Program-made: the position numbers and the translations under genes | The notes under the pieces: model-generated | What the model was told of the DNA's origin: nothing | The model's database searches: none | Seen by the model: the letters and a program-made list of their open reading frames with translations, nothing else | Assembly (NCBI RefSeq): GCF_000746255.1 | Contig: NZ_JQKW01000009.1 | Location: 98,844-162,843, forward strand | From: Thermodesulfobacterium hydrogeniphilum | Lineage (GTDB): Bacteria; Desulfobacterota; Thermodesulfobacteria; Thermodesulfobacteriales; Thermodesulfobacteriaceae | DNA length: 64,000 nt | Reading direction: 5' to 3' | Shown: positions 8,938 to 18,430 of the stretch, one piece after another | Numbering within the stretch: position 1 is the first letter of the stretch | Layout of the letters: each line of letters begins with the position of its first letter

Positions 8938-10389
8938 ATGGGTATTACTTTAAACTTTTCTGTAATTTTTACAGAAATTATTTTCATTTTAATTTCTTCT
9001 TTAATCTTTTTAACAGATAAGTTTATTAAAAATAAAAATTATAGTTTTTATATAGCTTTTATTACTTTAATTGTAGGAATTTTTTTAGCTCTATTTACTC
9101 CTTTTGGGAATTTTACCTATGCTTATCAAAATGATTTTTCATCCTCTATTCTTAAATTATTTGTTTTATTTGGTGCAATTTTAATTACTTTAATTTCATA
9201 CAATTATTTGCAACATTTTAAAGCTTTAAATTATGGAGAATACTACGGACTTATACTTTTTTCCTTGGTAGGTTCTTTTATAATGCTCTCTGCTATGGAT
9301 TTATTAACTATTTATTTAGGTTTAGAATTGATGAGTTTTCCAGTGTATTTTTTAATTGCTTTGAATTACGCTTATAATAAAACTTCCTTAGAGGGAAGTT
9401 TAAAATATTTCTTAATGGGATCCTTAGGCTCTCTTTTTATTTTAATTGGTTTAGGATTGGTTTATTATTTTATAGGAACTTTCACTTTACCTGAAATTTC
9501 TCATAAATTAATAGAAGAATCTATTAATAATAAAATTCTTTTATTAGCCTTTATTTTCTTTCTGGGAGGTTTTTCTATAAAATTATCCTTTGTTCCTTTC
9601 CATATGTGGGCTCCTGATGCTTATGAAAGTGCTCCTGTTCCTATTACATCATTTATAGCATCAATAATGAAATTTACAGCAATGGCTACTTTGGTAAAAA
9701 TAATTTTAATTGGCTTTAATCCTTTAAAAGTTCAAATAGGAGAATTGCTTATACCTATTATACTTTTAACTATTTTAATTGGAAATATTATGGCTATAAA
9801 ACAGGATAATATAATAAGAATGTTAGCTTACTCTTCTATAGCACATGCTGGTTATGCAGGTTTAGGATTAATAAGTGGAAATTATGCAGGTTATAGTTTT
9901 TCTATCTTTTATATGTTGGTTTATTTAATTATGACTATAGGAATTTTTAGTGTTCTTGTATTTTTAGCTAATTATAAAAAGGATTTATTAAATATTCCTA
10001 ACATGGCTGGACTTAGCAAAAATTATCCCTTTATTAGCTTTTTAATTCTTATTTTTATGTTTTCTTTAGCAGGTGTTCCTCCTACAGCTGGTTTTATGGC
10101 TAAATTTTATGTATTTCTATTTTTAATAAAAGCTAAATATATTTGGGTGGCTCTTCTTGCTATCTTATTCTCAGTAATTGGTGCTTATCCTTATTTAAGA
10201 GTTCTAAAAGTTATTTATATGGATGAGAAAGACATATCTTTTGAATACAAATATGGTATAACTTTTCTAATTCCTGTTTGTCTTACAGCCTTTTTGGTTA
10301 TTATTTTGGGTGTATACCCTCAAGTCTTGACTAATATCATCTATAAAACTATTTATCTTTATGTCAATCTTTTCTTTTATCCTCAGTAA
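8938..10389 (+). CDS. nuoN: NADH-quinone oxidoreductase subunit N
   Basis: 483 residues from the start chosen here. An ATG also exists at 8926, but the GGAGG ribosome site (8928-8932) lies inside that extension and sits five bases before the ATG at 8938, so the downstream start is better supported. The antiporter core is seen in LGLELMSFPVYFLIAL and FVPFHMWAPDAYESAPVPITSF. It is the last gene of the operon; a rho-independent terminator follows 36 bases after the stop. Confidence 0.95.
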   Translation: MGITLNFSVIFTEIIFILISSLIFLTDKFIKNKNYSFYIAFITLIVGIFLALFTPFGNFTYAYQNDFSSSILKLFVLFGAILITLISYNYLQHFKALNYGEYYGLILFSLVGSFIMLSAMDLLTIYLGLELMSFPVYFLIALNYAYNKTSLEGSLKYFLMGSLGSLFILIGLGLVYYFIGTFTLPEISHKLIEESINNKILLLAFIFFLGGFSIKLSFVPFHMWAPDAYESAPVPITSFIASIMKFTAMATLVKIILIGFNPLKVQIGELLIPIILLTILIGNIMAIKQDNIIRMLAYSSIAHAGYAGLGLISGNYAGYSFSIFYMLVYLIMTIGIFSVLVFLANYKKDLLNIPNMAGLSKNYPFISFLILIFMFSLAGVPPTAGFMAKFYVFLFLIKAKYIWVALLAILFSVIGAYPYLRVLKVIYMDEKDISFEYKYGITFLIPVCLTAFLVIILGVYPQVLTNIIYKTIYLYVNLFFYPQ

Positions 10390-10425
10390 TTTTTAAAAAA
10401 CTGAAAAAAATATTTTTGATCTAAA

Positions 10426-10457
10426 AGCCCCCTAAAAGGGGGCTAATTTTAATTTTT
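10426..10457 (+). terminator. Rho-independent terminator of the nuo operon
   Basis: A perfect seven-base stem AGCCCCC/GGGGGCT (10426-10432 with 10438-10444) encloses a five-base loop and is followed by the T-rich run AATTTTAATTTTT. It stands out as a GC-rich island in AT-rich sequence, 36 bases after nuoN. Confidence 0.9.
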
Positions 10458-10628
10458 AGCTCTTTTTTTATTTAAACTCAGGGAAAAATTTTCCTACTCT
10501 ATTAGTTTTCCTGAAAAAATTTTTTCATTTTTGATCCTTCTTAGTTTTAAATTCAGTTGATTATTCTGATTTAATTTTGGGTATATTTTTTGATTTAATT
10601 TTAATAAAAAGTTCGGGAGGACAATGAA

Positions 10629-12149
10629 ATGAAGGTTTTTAATTTGAATAAAACTTTTTTAAGTGGAATGGGTCAGAATATTGCTTTTGAAAATTTACAA
10701 GATTTACAAGTGTTTCAGATAATTTTATTAAATTTAATAAGTAATTTAAATAGTAATTTTTATTCTGATGAATCAAATCGTTTGCAAGGTTATGATTTAT
10801 TATCAAATGATTTAAATATAAATAAAAACTTAAAAGAAAAAGGATTAGATGAAGAGATAAATCTTTTGGTAAATATTTTCATAAACTGGTTTTTGATAGG
10901 AAAAAATGGTTCAGAATTTTCCGACTTTAAAAGTTTAGATGGAGAATCTAAAGGTATTCAAAATAGCTGGCTTAAAAATATAGAATTTATTTCAGAAAGT
11001 GAATTTTTAAATTGGATAAAAGAAAAATTAAATGATATAAATAATTTATATCAAAATAGCAGGGTCTTACAAAATAACGATTTTTTAGAAGAACTTGAAA
11101 AAATTATAAAAGATAACTGTAAAGATATTAATTTTAAAACCTCAGAAAGAAATATAAAAAAAGATGCTAATGCCAATGTAAAAAATCTTTCATATTTAAA
11201 AATAGATTTACAAAATTTAAAAAAATCTTTGTTTGATTTTATAAGAAAAGATGAGGAAAGAAAAAAGGTTTTAGAAGAAATAATTAAGGAAAATTTGAAT
11301 AATGATTCTGCTTTAAAAACAGTTTTAGAGAAATTGACGAGGTATTCCAAAAATATTAATTTTCAACAAATTTCTGATGATGGATTAGATCTCAAAGAAG
11401 ATATAAAGTTATTAAAATCTAATTTTAAAAAATCTAATTTAAATGAGCTTAATTTTTTTCAAGATGTTTCTAAAAAAGAACTTAAAAATTTTCATAATTA
11501 TAAGAATAATTTAGTTGAATTAGAAGATAATATAAGACCAAAAGATGAAGTATCAAATTTATTTAAAGATTTATTGAGACACAAAAAAATAGATCACCAA
11601 ACAGGGTTTTTAAACAAAAGTGAGATATTTTTAAAATTTAATAATATTTTATTAAATCAACCATTTCAATTCAAGTTTGATGATAAAGTTATAAAACTGG
11701 ATAAGGTAAAACTGATTGAAGATTCAAAAATTTCAAATGAGTTTTTACAATCTATAAAAAATATAACTTTGGAAACTTTACCTGAAGGAGAAAAAAAGGC
11801 TTCTATAAAGCTTGAACCTCCTGATTTAGGTTCTTTAGATTTGGAAATCAAAATAAAGGATAAAGATGTAAAGATAGTTATAAGAGCAGATAAAATGGAA
11901 GTTTTAAATGAACTGAAAAATAACATTCATCATATTAAAAATAGCTTGCAAGAAATGGGGTTAAATCTTAAGGATTTTCAATTTTATTTAGGAAATAGCA
12001 TGGATAATGGATATTTTAAAAATTTTGAAAAGAAGAGATGGAAATATTTTGATAAGGCAATAAAACAGACTAAAGAAATTACAGAAGTGGAAGTAGATCC
12101 AAAACAAATGTTTATAAATAGAAATGGGAAAATTTATTATATTGTTTAA
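10629..12149 (+). CDS. fliK: Flagellar hook-length control protein (FliK)
   Basis: 506 residues. The first 370 are a low-complexity Asn/Lys/Leu-rich region with no recognisable fold, as in FliK rulers. The C-terminal domain, from about residue 385 (ASIKLEPPDLGSLDLEIKIK) through the Lys/Leu-rich helix to LGLNLKDFQ-type sequence near residue 450, matches the Flg_hook domain that switches export specificity once the hook is complete. A GGGAGG site precedes the ATG. flgD follows after 12 bases. Identification rests on the C-terminal domain and the neighbours. Confidence 0.85.
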   Translation: MKVFNLNKTFLSGMGQNIAFENLQDLQVFQIILLNLISNLNSNFYSDESNRLQGYDLLSNDLNINKNLKEKGLDEEINLLVNIFINWFLIGKNGSEFSDFKSLDGESKGIQNSWLKNIEFISESEFLNWIKEKLNDINNLYQNSRVLQNNDFLEELEKIIKDNCKDINFKTSERNIKKDANANVKNLSYLKIDLQNLKKSLFDFIRKDEERKKVLEEIIKENLNNDSALKTVLEKLTRYSKNINFQQISDDGLDLKEDIKLLKSNFKKSNLNELNFFQDVSKKELKNFHNYKNNLVELEDNIRPKDEVSNLFKDLLRHKKIDHQTGFLNKSEIFLKFNNILLNQPFQFKFDDKVIKLDKVKLIEDSKISNEFLQSIKNITLETLPEGEKKASIKLEPPDLGSLDLEIKIKDKDVKIVIRADKMEVLNELKNNIHHIKNSLQEMGLNLKDFQFYLGNSMDNGYFKNFEKKRWKYFDKAIKQTKEITEVEVDPKQMFINRNGKIYYIV

Positions 12150-12161
12150 TAGGAGGAAAGA

Positions 12162-12818
12162 ATGATAAATCAGATAAATGAGAAAACTAATCAACCTGCT
12201 AATCTTGAAAGAGTGCCTAAGAAAGTTTTAGATAAAGAGGCTTTTATGAAACTTTTTATAACTCAACTTCAATTTCAGGATCCTATGAAGCCTCTGGATA
12301 CTGATCAAATGGCTACTCAACTTGCTTTATTTAATCAAGTAGATCAGCTTTTTAATATTAATGATACTTTAAAGAAATTAGAAAATAGTTTCAAATCCTT
12401 GGATTTGACTTATGCAACAAGCTTAATAGGAAAAAAAATCAAAATTAATACCAAAATAGGAAGAGTGGAAAATGGAGAGTTTTTAGGAGGTGAATTTAAT
12501 TTAGATAATCCTGTTAATAATGCAGAGATTGTTATTAGAAATAGTGAAGGAAAGGTGGTGAAAAGGATTCAATTGACAAATCTTCAAGCAGGAACTCATA
12601 AAATAAATTGGGATGCAACAGATAATGAAGGTAATAAGGTTAAGGATGGTAATTATATGTTTTCTATTATTATTCCTAAAGGTAAAACCACAACAACAAT
12701 TACTCCTACCATGATAGCTAAAGTAACAGGAGCAAAACTTGGTGATAAGCCTCAGATAATTATTGATGAAAAAGAAGTTGTTAATTTAGAAGATATAAAA
12801 GAACTATTTGGAGGTTAG
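12162..12818 (+). CDS. flgD: Flagellar hook-assembly scaffold protein FlgD
   Basis: 218 residues. The N-terminal FlgD signature FITQLQFQDPMKPLD is near residue 33, followed by QMATQLALFNQVDQL. Residues 95-200 form the beta-rich Tudor/FnIII part with HKINWDATDNEGNKVKDG, the usual FlgD 'WDG.D..G' loop. FlgD caps the growing hook and is discarded afterwards. It lies between fliK and the hook genes; the AGGAGG site upstream is strong. Confidence 0.95.
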   Translation: MINQINEKTNQPANLERVPKKVLDKEAFMKLFITQLQFQDPMKPLDTDQMATQLALFNQVDQLFNINDTLKKLENSFKSLDLTYATSLIGKKIKINTKIGRVENGEFLGGEFNLDNPVNNAEIVIRNSEGKVVKRIQLTNLQAGTHKINWDATDNEGNKVKDGNYMFSIIIPKGKTTTTITPTMIAKVTGAKLGDKPQIIIDEKEVVNLEDIKELFGG

Positions 12819-12820
12819 GT

Positions 12821-14209
12821 ATGGGACTTTTTGGAAGCATATATACAGGGTGCAGTGGGGTTTATGCAACTTCTATAGGTATGAAAGTGATTGCTGATAA
12901 TATCTCTAATCTTAATACTACTGGATTTAAAGGTAGCCGTTATGAATTTATGAATGAGCTATTAAGTTGCACACAAGAGGTTTTGGAAAAGGAAAAAGGG
13001 TTAGGGTGCTTTATTAAAAATATAAGAACTTTATATACACAGGGAGGAATTACCACTACAGATATTTCTACAGATTTAGCTATTTCAGGAAAAGGATTTT
13101 TTATAGTGCAAGATAAAGATGGAAATATATTTTATACCAGAGATGGACAGTTCTTCATAAATGAAGTTGATGAGGATCATTTAGCTTTACAAAATAGCAT
13201 GGGGATGTATCTTCTTGGAGCTGATCCTACAGCTACTTCAGCTAACCTGGATAATTTACAGCCTTATCTTATTCCTAAGGTTATGGATGCGAAGGCTACA
13301 TCTAATATCAAAGCCGAGCTTATATTAGATAGTAGAAAATCTGTAAATGATCAGACTTTAATTGATAAATATGATGCGCAGAGTAATCCAGAAGAACCTA
13401 TTGGAAATGGAAAATATGATTGGGTTTTTAACTGGTCTATATATGATAATAAAGGAGATTCTATACCACTAAAGTTATATGTAGATAGAGGAAACACATC
13501 AAATAGTTATGAAATGCTTCTTGCTCTTGCAGATCCTTCTCTTGATGGAAGAGGAAATGGCAAATTTAAAGGAGCTTTTTTATATGGAAATCTTACTTTT
13601 GGAGCTTCTGGAGATATTGTATCAGCTGATTTTTCAGAAGTGGGAGTAGATGGAACACTAACTCCTATAGATCTTACCCAAACAGGTAAACCAGTGTTTA
13701 ATTTAAATATAAATGGAAATAATCAATCTATTACTTTAGATTTAGGATTTACTGTGAATTCTGATAGTTCTATAAAAAGAGAATCTGGTGTCATAAAGAT
13801 GCTTGCTAATCCCTTTACACAACTAAGCTTTAATCAGGATGGTTATCCTCAGGGAATTTTTGATAGAATAGAAGTTATTACAGAGGAGGGATTAATTCGG
13901 GCTTGGTATACCAATCAAAAGACTATAGATGTATCAAGGATTTTTCTTGCAGATTTTTCAGGATATGAAGATTCCTTAGATAAAATAGGAGGAAATCTAT
14001 TTAAGACTAAATCCGAAGCAATCCCTTTTATTTTTGCACCGGGTTCAGGGACAAGAGGAAGACTTTTATCAGGAGCTCTTGAAACATCTAATGTAGATTT
14101 AGCTACTGAGATGGTTAATTTAATAACACTCCAAAGAACATTTCAAAGTAATATAAGGGTAATTAATACAGCATATCAAATGTTGGAAGATTTTTTAAGT
14201 AAAGTATAA
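12821..14209 (+). CDS. Flagellar hook/basal-body rod family protein (shorter FlgE paralog)
   Basis: 462 residues. The N terminus has the axial-protein motif ADNISNLNTTGFKGSR near residue 25 (D0 domain), the FlgE/F/G core GKGFFIVQD...FYTRDGQF lies near residues 90-115, and the C terminus has SNVDLATEMVNLITLQRTFQ, the coiled-coil that closes the rod/hook tube. It is only two bases after flgD. It is shorter than the next gene and probably encodes a second hook-like or hook-junction protein. FlgE or FlgF-like function cannot be separated by eye. Confidence 0.85.
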   Translation: MGLFGSIYTGCSGVYATSIGMKVIADNISNLNTTGFKGSRYEFMNELLSCTQEVLEKEKGLGCFIKNIRTLYTQGGITTTDISTDLAISGKGFFIVQDKDGNIFYTRDGQFFINEVDEDHLALQNSMGMYLLGADPTATSANLDNLQPYLIPKVMDAKATSNIKAELILDSRKSVNDQTLIDKYDAQSNPEEPIGNGKYDWVFNWSIYDNKGDSIPLKLYVDRGNTSNSYEMLLALADPSLDGRGNGKFKGAFLYGNLTFGASGDIVSADFSEVGVDGTLTPIDLTQTGKPVFNLNINGNNQSITLDLGFTVNSDSSIKRESGVIKMLANPFTQLSFNQDGYPQGIFDRIEVITEEGLIRAWYTNQKTIDVSRIFLADFSGYEDSLDKIGGNLFKTKSEAIPFIFAPGSGTRGRLLSGALETSNVDLATEMVNLITLQRTFQSNIRVINTAYQMLEDFLSKV

Positions 14210-14259
14210 TTTAAGTTTTTGTTATAAAAAACCGAAAATAAATAAAGGGAGGTGATTAT

Positions 14260-16602
14260 ATGGGGTTAACAGATGCCCTGTTTACAGGAACAAGTGGTCT
14301 TAGAGCTTTAGGACATGGAATGAGTGTTATTGGTGATAATGTTTCAAATCTCAATACTACTGCCTTCAAAGGAGCAAGAATTACTTTTAGTGATATTATG
14401 GCTCAGAGTATAAATACCGCTGCAGGAAGTGGACAGCTCGGTAGAGGAGCGGGAATACAGGCACTTTATCAGCAATTTACTCAAGGAGCTTTTGAATCAA
14501 CTGCTAATCCAACAGATATGGCTATTGCAGGAGCAGGATTTTTCATGGTGAAAAATCCTCAAACTACTGGAGGAATTTATTATACCAGAGATGGACAATT
14601 TGTAGTTGATAAAGATGGATATTTAGTAAATCCCCAGGGTCTAAGAGTACAGGGATGGAAAATTGATGAAACCACTAATGATATTACAGGAGCTTTAACC
14701 GATATAAGAATTGATAGAAGTTCTCCTCCAGTAAAAACTACAAAAATAGATATGATTACTAATTTAGATGCAAGAGAGGAAACCAGAACAAAAATCGTTA
14801 ATGTCAGAGGAACAATTAATACCTCAGATACTAATCCAGATAGTTACGATTTTGTTATTAGAGATATAGATGGACAGGATGTTAAATTGCGAATCACACT
14901 TGGATATGATTCAGCAAAAGGAACATGGACTTATACTATAGAAGATATTACTGATATTACAAATCCAAATGTTTTATCCCAAAATACAATAGGAACTACT
15001 TCTACCCAAGCTACTATAACTCTTTCAACTACACAAGAACAGGTAATAATTGACTGGAGTGCAGTAACTCAGGATAATGCCAATCCTACAAGTTTAAATA
15101 TTGGAGAAAAGAGTACAAAAAGAATAGAAACTGTTGACCCAAGTGTTACTTCATGGGCAGATACTTTTACTTATGCCTCAGGAGATACTTGGTATTGGAA
15201 AGATATAGATATTAAAGATGCTAATGGAAATCAGCAAACTATTCGTTTATTTATAAAACAATCTGCCAGTGGGTCTACATGGGATTATTATGTTTTTCAA
15301 AATCCAACATCTACAACGCTGACTGATACAGCTAATACTCCAGAAGATGATCCAGTTAATGGAACTTTACTTGCTAAAGGAACTAACTATGATATTTCCA
15401 AAAATGGTCCGGTAAACTTTTTTCTTAATGGAACTACCGAGAAACTCAACTGGGACTGGGATTCAAATAGAATAAATACTGATGGAAGTAATGATTATAG
15501 CTATGAGTTATATGAAGATGGGAATGATGATAGCTCTTATTCTCTTTATGAAGTGGTAGATATGCCTACTCTATTTAATTCTTGGAATGCGACAAATGAT
15601 ACCCCTCTTCAATCTACAGCTTATACTTATCGTTCTACACTTTTTGTTTATGATTCTCTTGGAACACCGCATGAAATTACTGTCTATTACAATCCTACTA
15701 CCCGAGATAATGTATGGGAATTTCTGGTAACTTGTAATCCCTCTGAAGATCAAAGAGATTTTTTAAGAGATGATAATCCTATGCAATGGTATGATCCTGC
15801 TACTGACTCAAGAATAGAAATTGTTTCTGGGAAGACTTTTACTCAGACTAAAAAGGGGGTTTTAATGTATGGAAGACTTGAATTTGATAATCAAGGTAAT
15901 GTAAAAAAGTTTTACGATACTTACAGAATTGATCCCAATACAGGAGATTTGGTTCAAGTTATTGATGTGAATGGAGTGCCCTTAGCTTCTCCAAAAGATA
16001 AATATAATGCTCTTGGTTCTAACGGATATCCTTTAATGATAGCAGATTTTCTTGGAATAGATTTTCCTTATGATGATAGAGCTCCAAATTCTAATGATCA
16101 AGGTCAAGCAAAAAATGATGTTCAGCAAATAGAGCTTAATTTTGGGTATTATTATAAAGATACTTGGCGTTCAGAATCAGTTAGAACTACTCAGTATGCT
16201 ACTTCCAATGCTACACTTTTTTATGATCAAAATGGTTTTGGCCCTGGTGCTCTTGAAAGTATAAGTGTGGATAATGAAGGAAGAATTACAGGTATTTACT
16301 CTAATGGTAGAGTAATTCCTCTTTGGATGGTAGGACTTGCTAATTTCAATGCTCCAGAAAAATTGCAAAGAGTAGGAGGTAATTTATTTAAAGAAACAAC
16401 TCATTCTGGTCCTCCTGTTACAGGTAAACCTGGAACCAATGGGCTTGGAACGATTGCTCCAAATAGTATAGAGCAGTCAAATGTAGATTTAGGAGAACAA
16501 TTTGTAAAGATGATAATCTTTCAAAGAGGATTCCAGGCAGATGCCAGAATTATCACTGTTTCTGATAGCATGCTTGAAGAATTGATAAACCTTAAGAGAT
16601 AA
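14260..16602 (+). CDS. flgE: Flagellar hook protein FlgE (long form)
   Basis: 780 residues, long for FlgE because of an extended central region (about residues 150-560) rich in Thr, Asp, Asn and Trp that probably forms extra surface domains. The conserved ends are standard: GDNVSNLNTTAFKGAR near residue 27, AGAGFFMVKN and YYTRDGQF near residues 85-110, and QSNVDLGEQFVKMIIFQRGF near the C terminus. It follows a 50-base gap with a GGGAGGTGAT ribosome site, so it can be translated at a higher rate than the previous gene, as expected for the main hook subunit. Confidence 0.92.
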   Translation: MGLTDALFTGTSGLRALGHGMSVIGDNVSNLNTTAFKGARITFSDIMAQSINTAAGSGQLGRGAGIQALYQQFTQGAFESTANPTDMAIAGAGFFMVKNPQTTGGIYYTRDGQFVVDKDGYLVNPQGLRVQGWKIDETTNDITGALTDIRIDRSSPPVKTTKIDMITNLDAREETRTKIVNVRGTINTSDTNPDSYDFVIRDIDGQDVKLRITLGYDSAKGTWTYTIEDITDITNPNVLSQNTIGTTSTQATITLSTTQEQVIIDWSAVTQDNANPTSLNIGEKSTKRIETVDPSVTSWADTFTYASGDTWYWKDIDIKDANGNQQTIRLFIKQSASGSTWDYYVFQNPTSTTLTDTANTPEDDPVNGTLLAKGTNYDISKNGPVNFFLNGTTEKLNWDWDSNRINTDGSNDYSYELYEDGNDDSSYSLYEVVDMPTLFNSWNATNDTPLQSTAYTYRSTLFVYDSLGTPHEITVYYNPTTRDNVWEFLVTCNPSEDQRDFLRDDNPMQWYDPATDSRIEIVSGKTFTQTKKGVLMYGRLEFDNQGNVKKFYDTYRIDPNTGDLVQVIDVNGVPLASPKDKYNALGSNGYPLMIADFLGIDFPYDDRAPNSNDQGQAKNDVQQIELNFGYYYKDTWRSESVRTTQYATSNATLFYDQNGFGPGALESISVDNEGRITGIYSNGRVIPLWMVGLANFNAPEKLQRVGGNLFKETTHSGPPVTGKPGTNGLGTIAPNSIEQSNVDLGEQFVKMIIFQRGFQADARIITVSDSMLEELINLKR

Positions 16603-16609
16603 TAATCAA

Positions 16610-16636
16610 CAAGGGGGTACAAATTCCCCCTTGATT
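16610..16636. terminator. Bidirectional terminator between flgE and the pilin operon
   Basis: Eight-base stem CAAGGGGG/CCCCCTTG (16610-16617 with 16626-16633) with an eight-base loop, between convergent genes: the flgE stop at 16602 and the minus-strand stop at 16641. T-rich sequence follows on the plus side. It probably serves both directions. Confidence 0.75.
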
Positions 16637-16640
16637 TAAA

Positions 16641-18428
16641 TCAATAAGATGAATGAGTAGTTTGAATAATTTGTATTCTTGGCATAGGATCATCTTTTAT
16701 GCATTCAAATCTTCTTACAAACCAAAATTCTTGATTTAAAGTATTTATAATTCCATAATCAAAAAGTAAAGAAATATCACCTCCTATATTTATATTGAGA
16801 GTTTCATTATTGGGAAAATTTCTTATTAATATCCCTCTATAATTTTGTTTATTCACTCCATACCATTCTAAATATGTTACTCCTTCTCCAAAAAGGATAC
16901 CATTGATATTAACAGTATTGGTAGAACCTATCCAGGTAGCAGAGTTCACCAAAATGATGAGAACAGGATTTTCAGGAGTTCCGATATTTACAGATTTTAA
17001 AGATTTACCAATCCAAGCACAGTCATATTGAGGCCACCAACCAATAGGATAACATCCTTTAAGAACTACATTATTGCTCCTTGGCCTATCAGCAAGTGTA
17101 TAAAGATACAATAAACCTCCTTCTATATTTACTTTAACAAATGAACCAAAAAGAAATCTCTTTGCAAAAATATTTACTTTGTAAAGATTTAAATTACTTG
17201 CATAATTCTCTATATCTTTCTGGGTAATCAAAGTTGAATATGAAATGTAAGGATGTTTTATGTTAATATCTTTTAAAGAAATTACTCTTATATAAGATAC
17301 ATTATTCAAAGATACTTTACCTTTTGAATAAATAACAAAAGGATTGAAGCTGCTGTTAACATCAACTTCAGACGTGGTGTCATTAATTAAGGTTCCGTTT
17401 TCAGCACCACTTATGCTTATACCATTATTACTTGTAGTGTAAATATATATCATTTTAGAAGATTTTCCAGTTATATTTAGTTTTCCTGTCCCAGAGTTAA
17501 TCAAAATTTGAGTGCAATTGCTCAAATCAATTGTTGAAGAACCTCCAGATACTATCATTGTTTTTAAATTAAGATGCAACTCTCTGTTTTCATTGATTTG
17601 ACAGGAGGATGAAATATTGGGTATGTCAGGAAAATTGACGGTTAATTTTCCCATAACTGTATTGGCCTCATCAAAAGGAGGAATAGGGCAACTGTTTAAT
17701 CCACCTTTGTTAAATGTTATATCCTGTCTTGCAGTACCGTTTTCCATCCAAAATGGATTACTTCCTAAACCCATAGGATAAGAAGTGCTATTACTTTCTT
17801 TTTCTAATATATTAAGAAGCTCGTAAAAGCAATTAGCATTAAAGCTCAAAGGTACAAGATCAAAAAAAGGGACTTTTTCTTTAACAGGTGGATTCCCAAA
17901 AACTCCTATGTTTCCACTTTGATCACAGGTTTTTTCATAAGTATTTACAATAACATTTCCAGAAGCAATAAATCCAGGAATGGAACAATTATTGGTATTA
18001 TCACAACCAGAAATTAGACCACCCTGAATATTCGCATTAACTTCACCTTTTACAGTATAAGTTCCTATTCCATAAAATCCTTGTGTTGTTCCAACAACTA
18101 CAACTTTGGAATTTCCCGCAAAAGCTTCGGATCTAACATAACATACCAGACCATTTCTTGCAGTTTTTACATTTATATTAATTCCATCTTTATTAATATT
18201 AAAACTCGCATTTTCACATATTCCTCCGGAATTAGTAATCCTTCTTACTGCTTCAATCATTCCATATTGTGCACCTTTTTGTAACTTATCAAATTTAGCT
18301 ACAGATCTTGTTGAAAAATATCCATATTGAGTCATTAAAGCTAACCCCGCTCCTATAAGAGCAATGACAGCCATAAAAATGATAACTGTTATCAATATAT
18401 ATGCTTTGGTTTTCAATTTTTTTCCCAT
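16641..18428 (-). CDS. Very large PilX-like pilin-family protein (module B)
   Basis: 595 residues. A short basic leader is followed by a hydrophobic helix (about 9-30) resembling PilX N termini. The prepilin cleavage point would be Ala-Tyr rather than Gly-Phe, and the Glu at +5 of ordinary pilins is absent, as in GspK/PilX tip subunits. The exported remainder has a CDNTNNCSIPGFIASGN motif shared in form with the two PilX-like paralogs, then Ser/Asn/Gly-rich beta-strand repeats resembling a beta-helix, and a NPVLIILVN...GILFGEG segment typical of long PilX-type proteins. It is the last gene of module B, two bases after the PilW gene. A role as a pilus-tip or adhesive subunit is inferred. Confidence 0.75.
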   Translation of the reverse strand: MGKKLKTKAYILITVIIFMAVIALIGAGLALMTQYGYFSTRSVAKFDKLQKGAQYGMIEAVRRITNSGGICENASFNINKDGININVKTARNGLVCYVRSEAFAGNSKVVVVGTTQGFYGIGTYTVKGEVNANIQGGLISGCDNTNNCSIPGFIASGNVIVNTYEKTCDQSGNIGVFGNPPVKEKVPFFDLVPLSFNANCFYELLNILEKESNSTSYPMGLGSNPFWMENGTARQDITFNKGGLNSCPIPPFDEANTVMGKLTVNFPDIPNISSSCQINENRELHLNLKTMIVSGGSSTIDLSNCTQILINSGTGKLNITGKSSKMIYIYTTSNNGISISGAENGTLINDTTSEVDVNSSFNPFVIYSKGKVSLNNVSYIRVISLKDINIKHPYISYSTLITQKDIENYASNLNLYKVNIFAKRFLFGSFVKVNIEGGLLYLYTLADRPRSNNVVLKGCYPIGWWPQYDCAWIGKSLKSVNIGTPENPVLIILVNSATWIGSTNTVNINGILFGEGVTYLEWYGVNKQNYRGILIRNFPNNETLNINIGGDISLLFDYGIINTLNQEFWFVRRFECIKDDPMPRIQIIQTTHSSY

Positions 18429-18430
18429 TA

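Noticed and set aside
10458..10628. Possible sigma-28 or sigma-54 promoter before fliK
   Set aside because: I looked for the TAAA/GCCGATAA and TGGCAC/TTGCT patterns and found neither; a TTGATT...TATATT pair has 19-base spacing, too weak to claim.
11051..11350. Open frame on the minus strand inside fliK
   Set aside because: Low-complexity Phe/Ser/Leu composition, antisense to a Lys/Asn-rich coding region, no ribosome site; a shadow of fliK.
10629..12149. Lys/Asn/Leu-rich fliK mistaken for a coiled-coil or foreign gene
   Set aside because: Its composition is extreme, but its C-terminal domain and operon position identify it as FliK; rapid divergence of the ruler region is normal.
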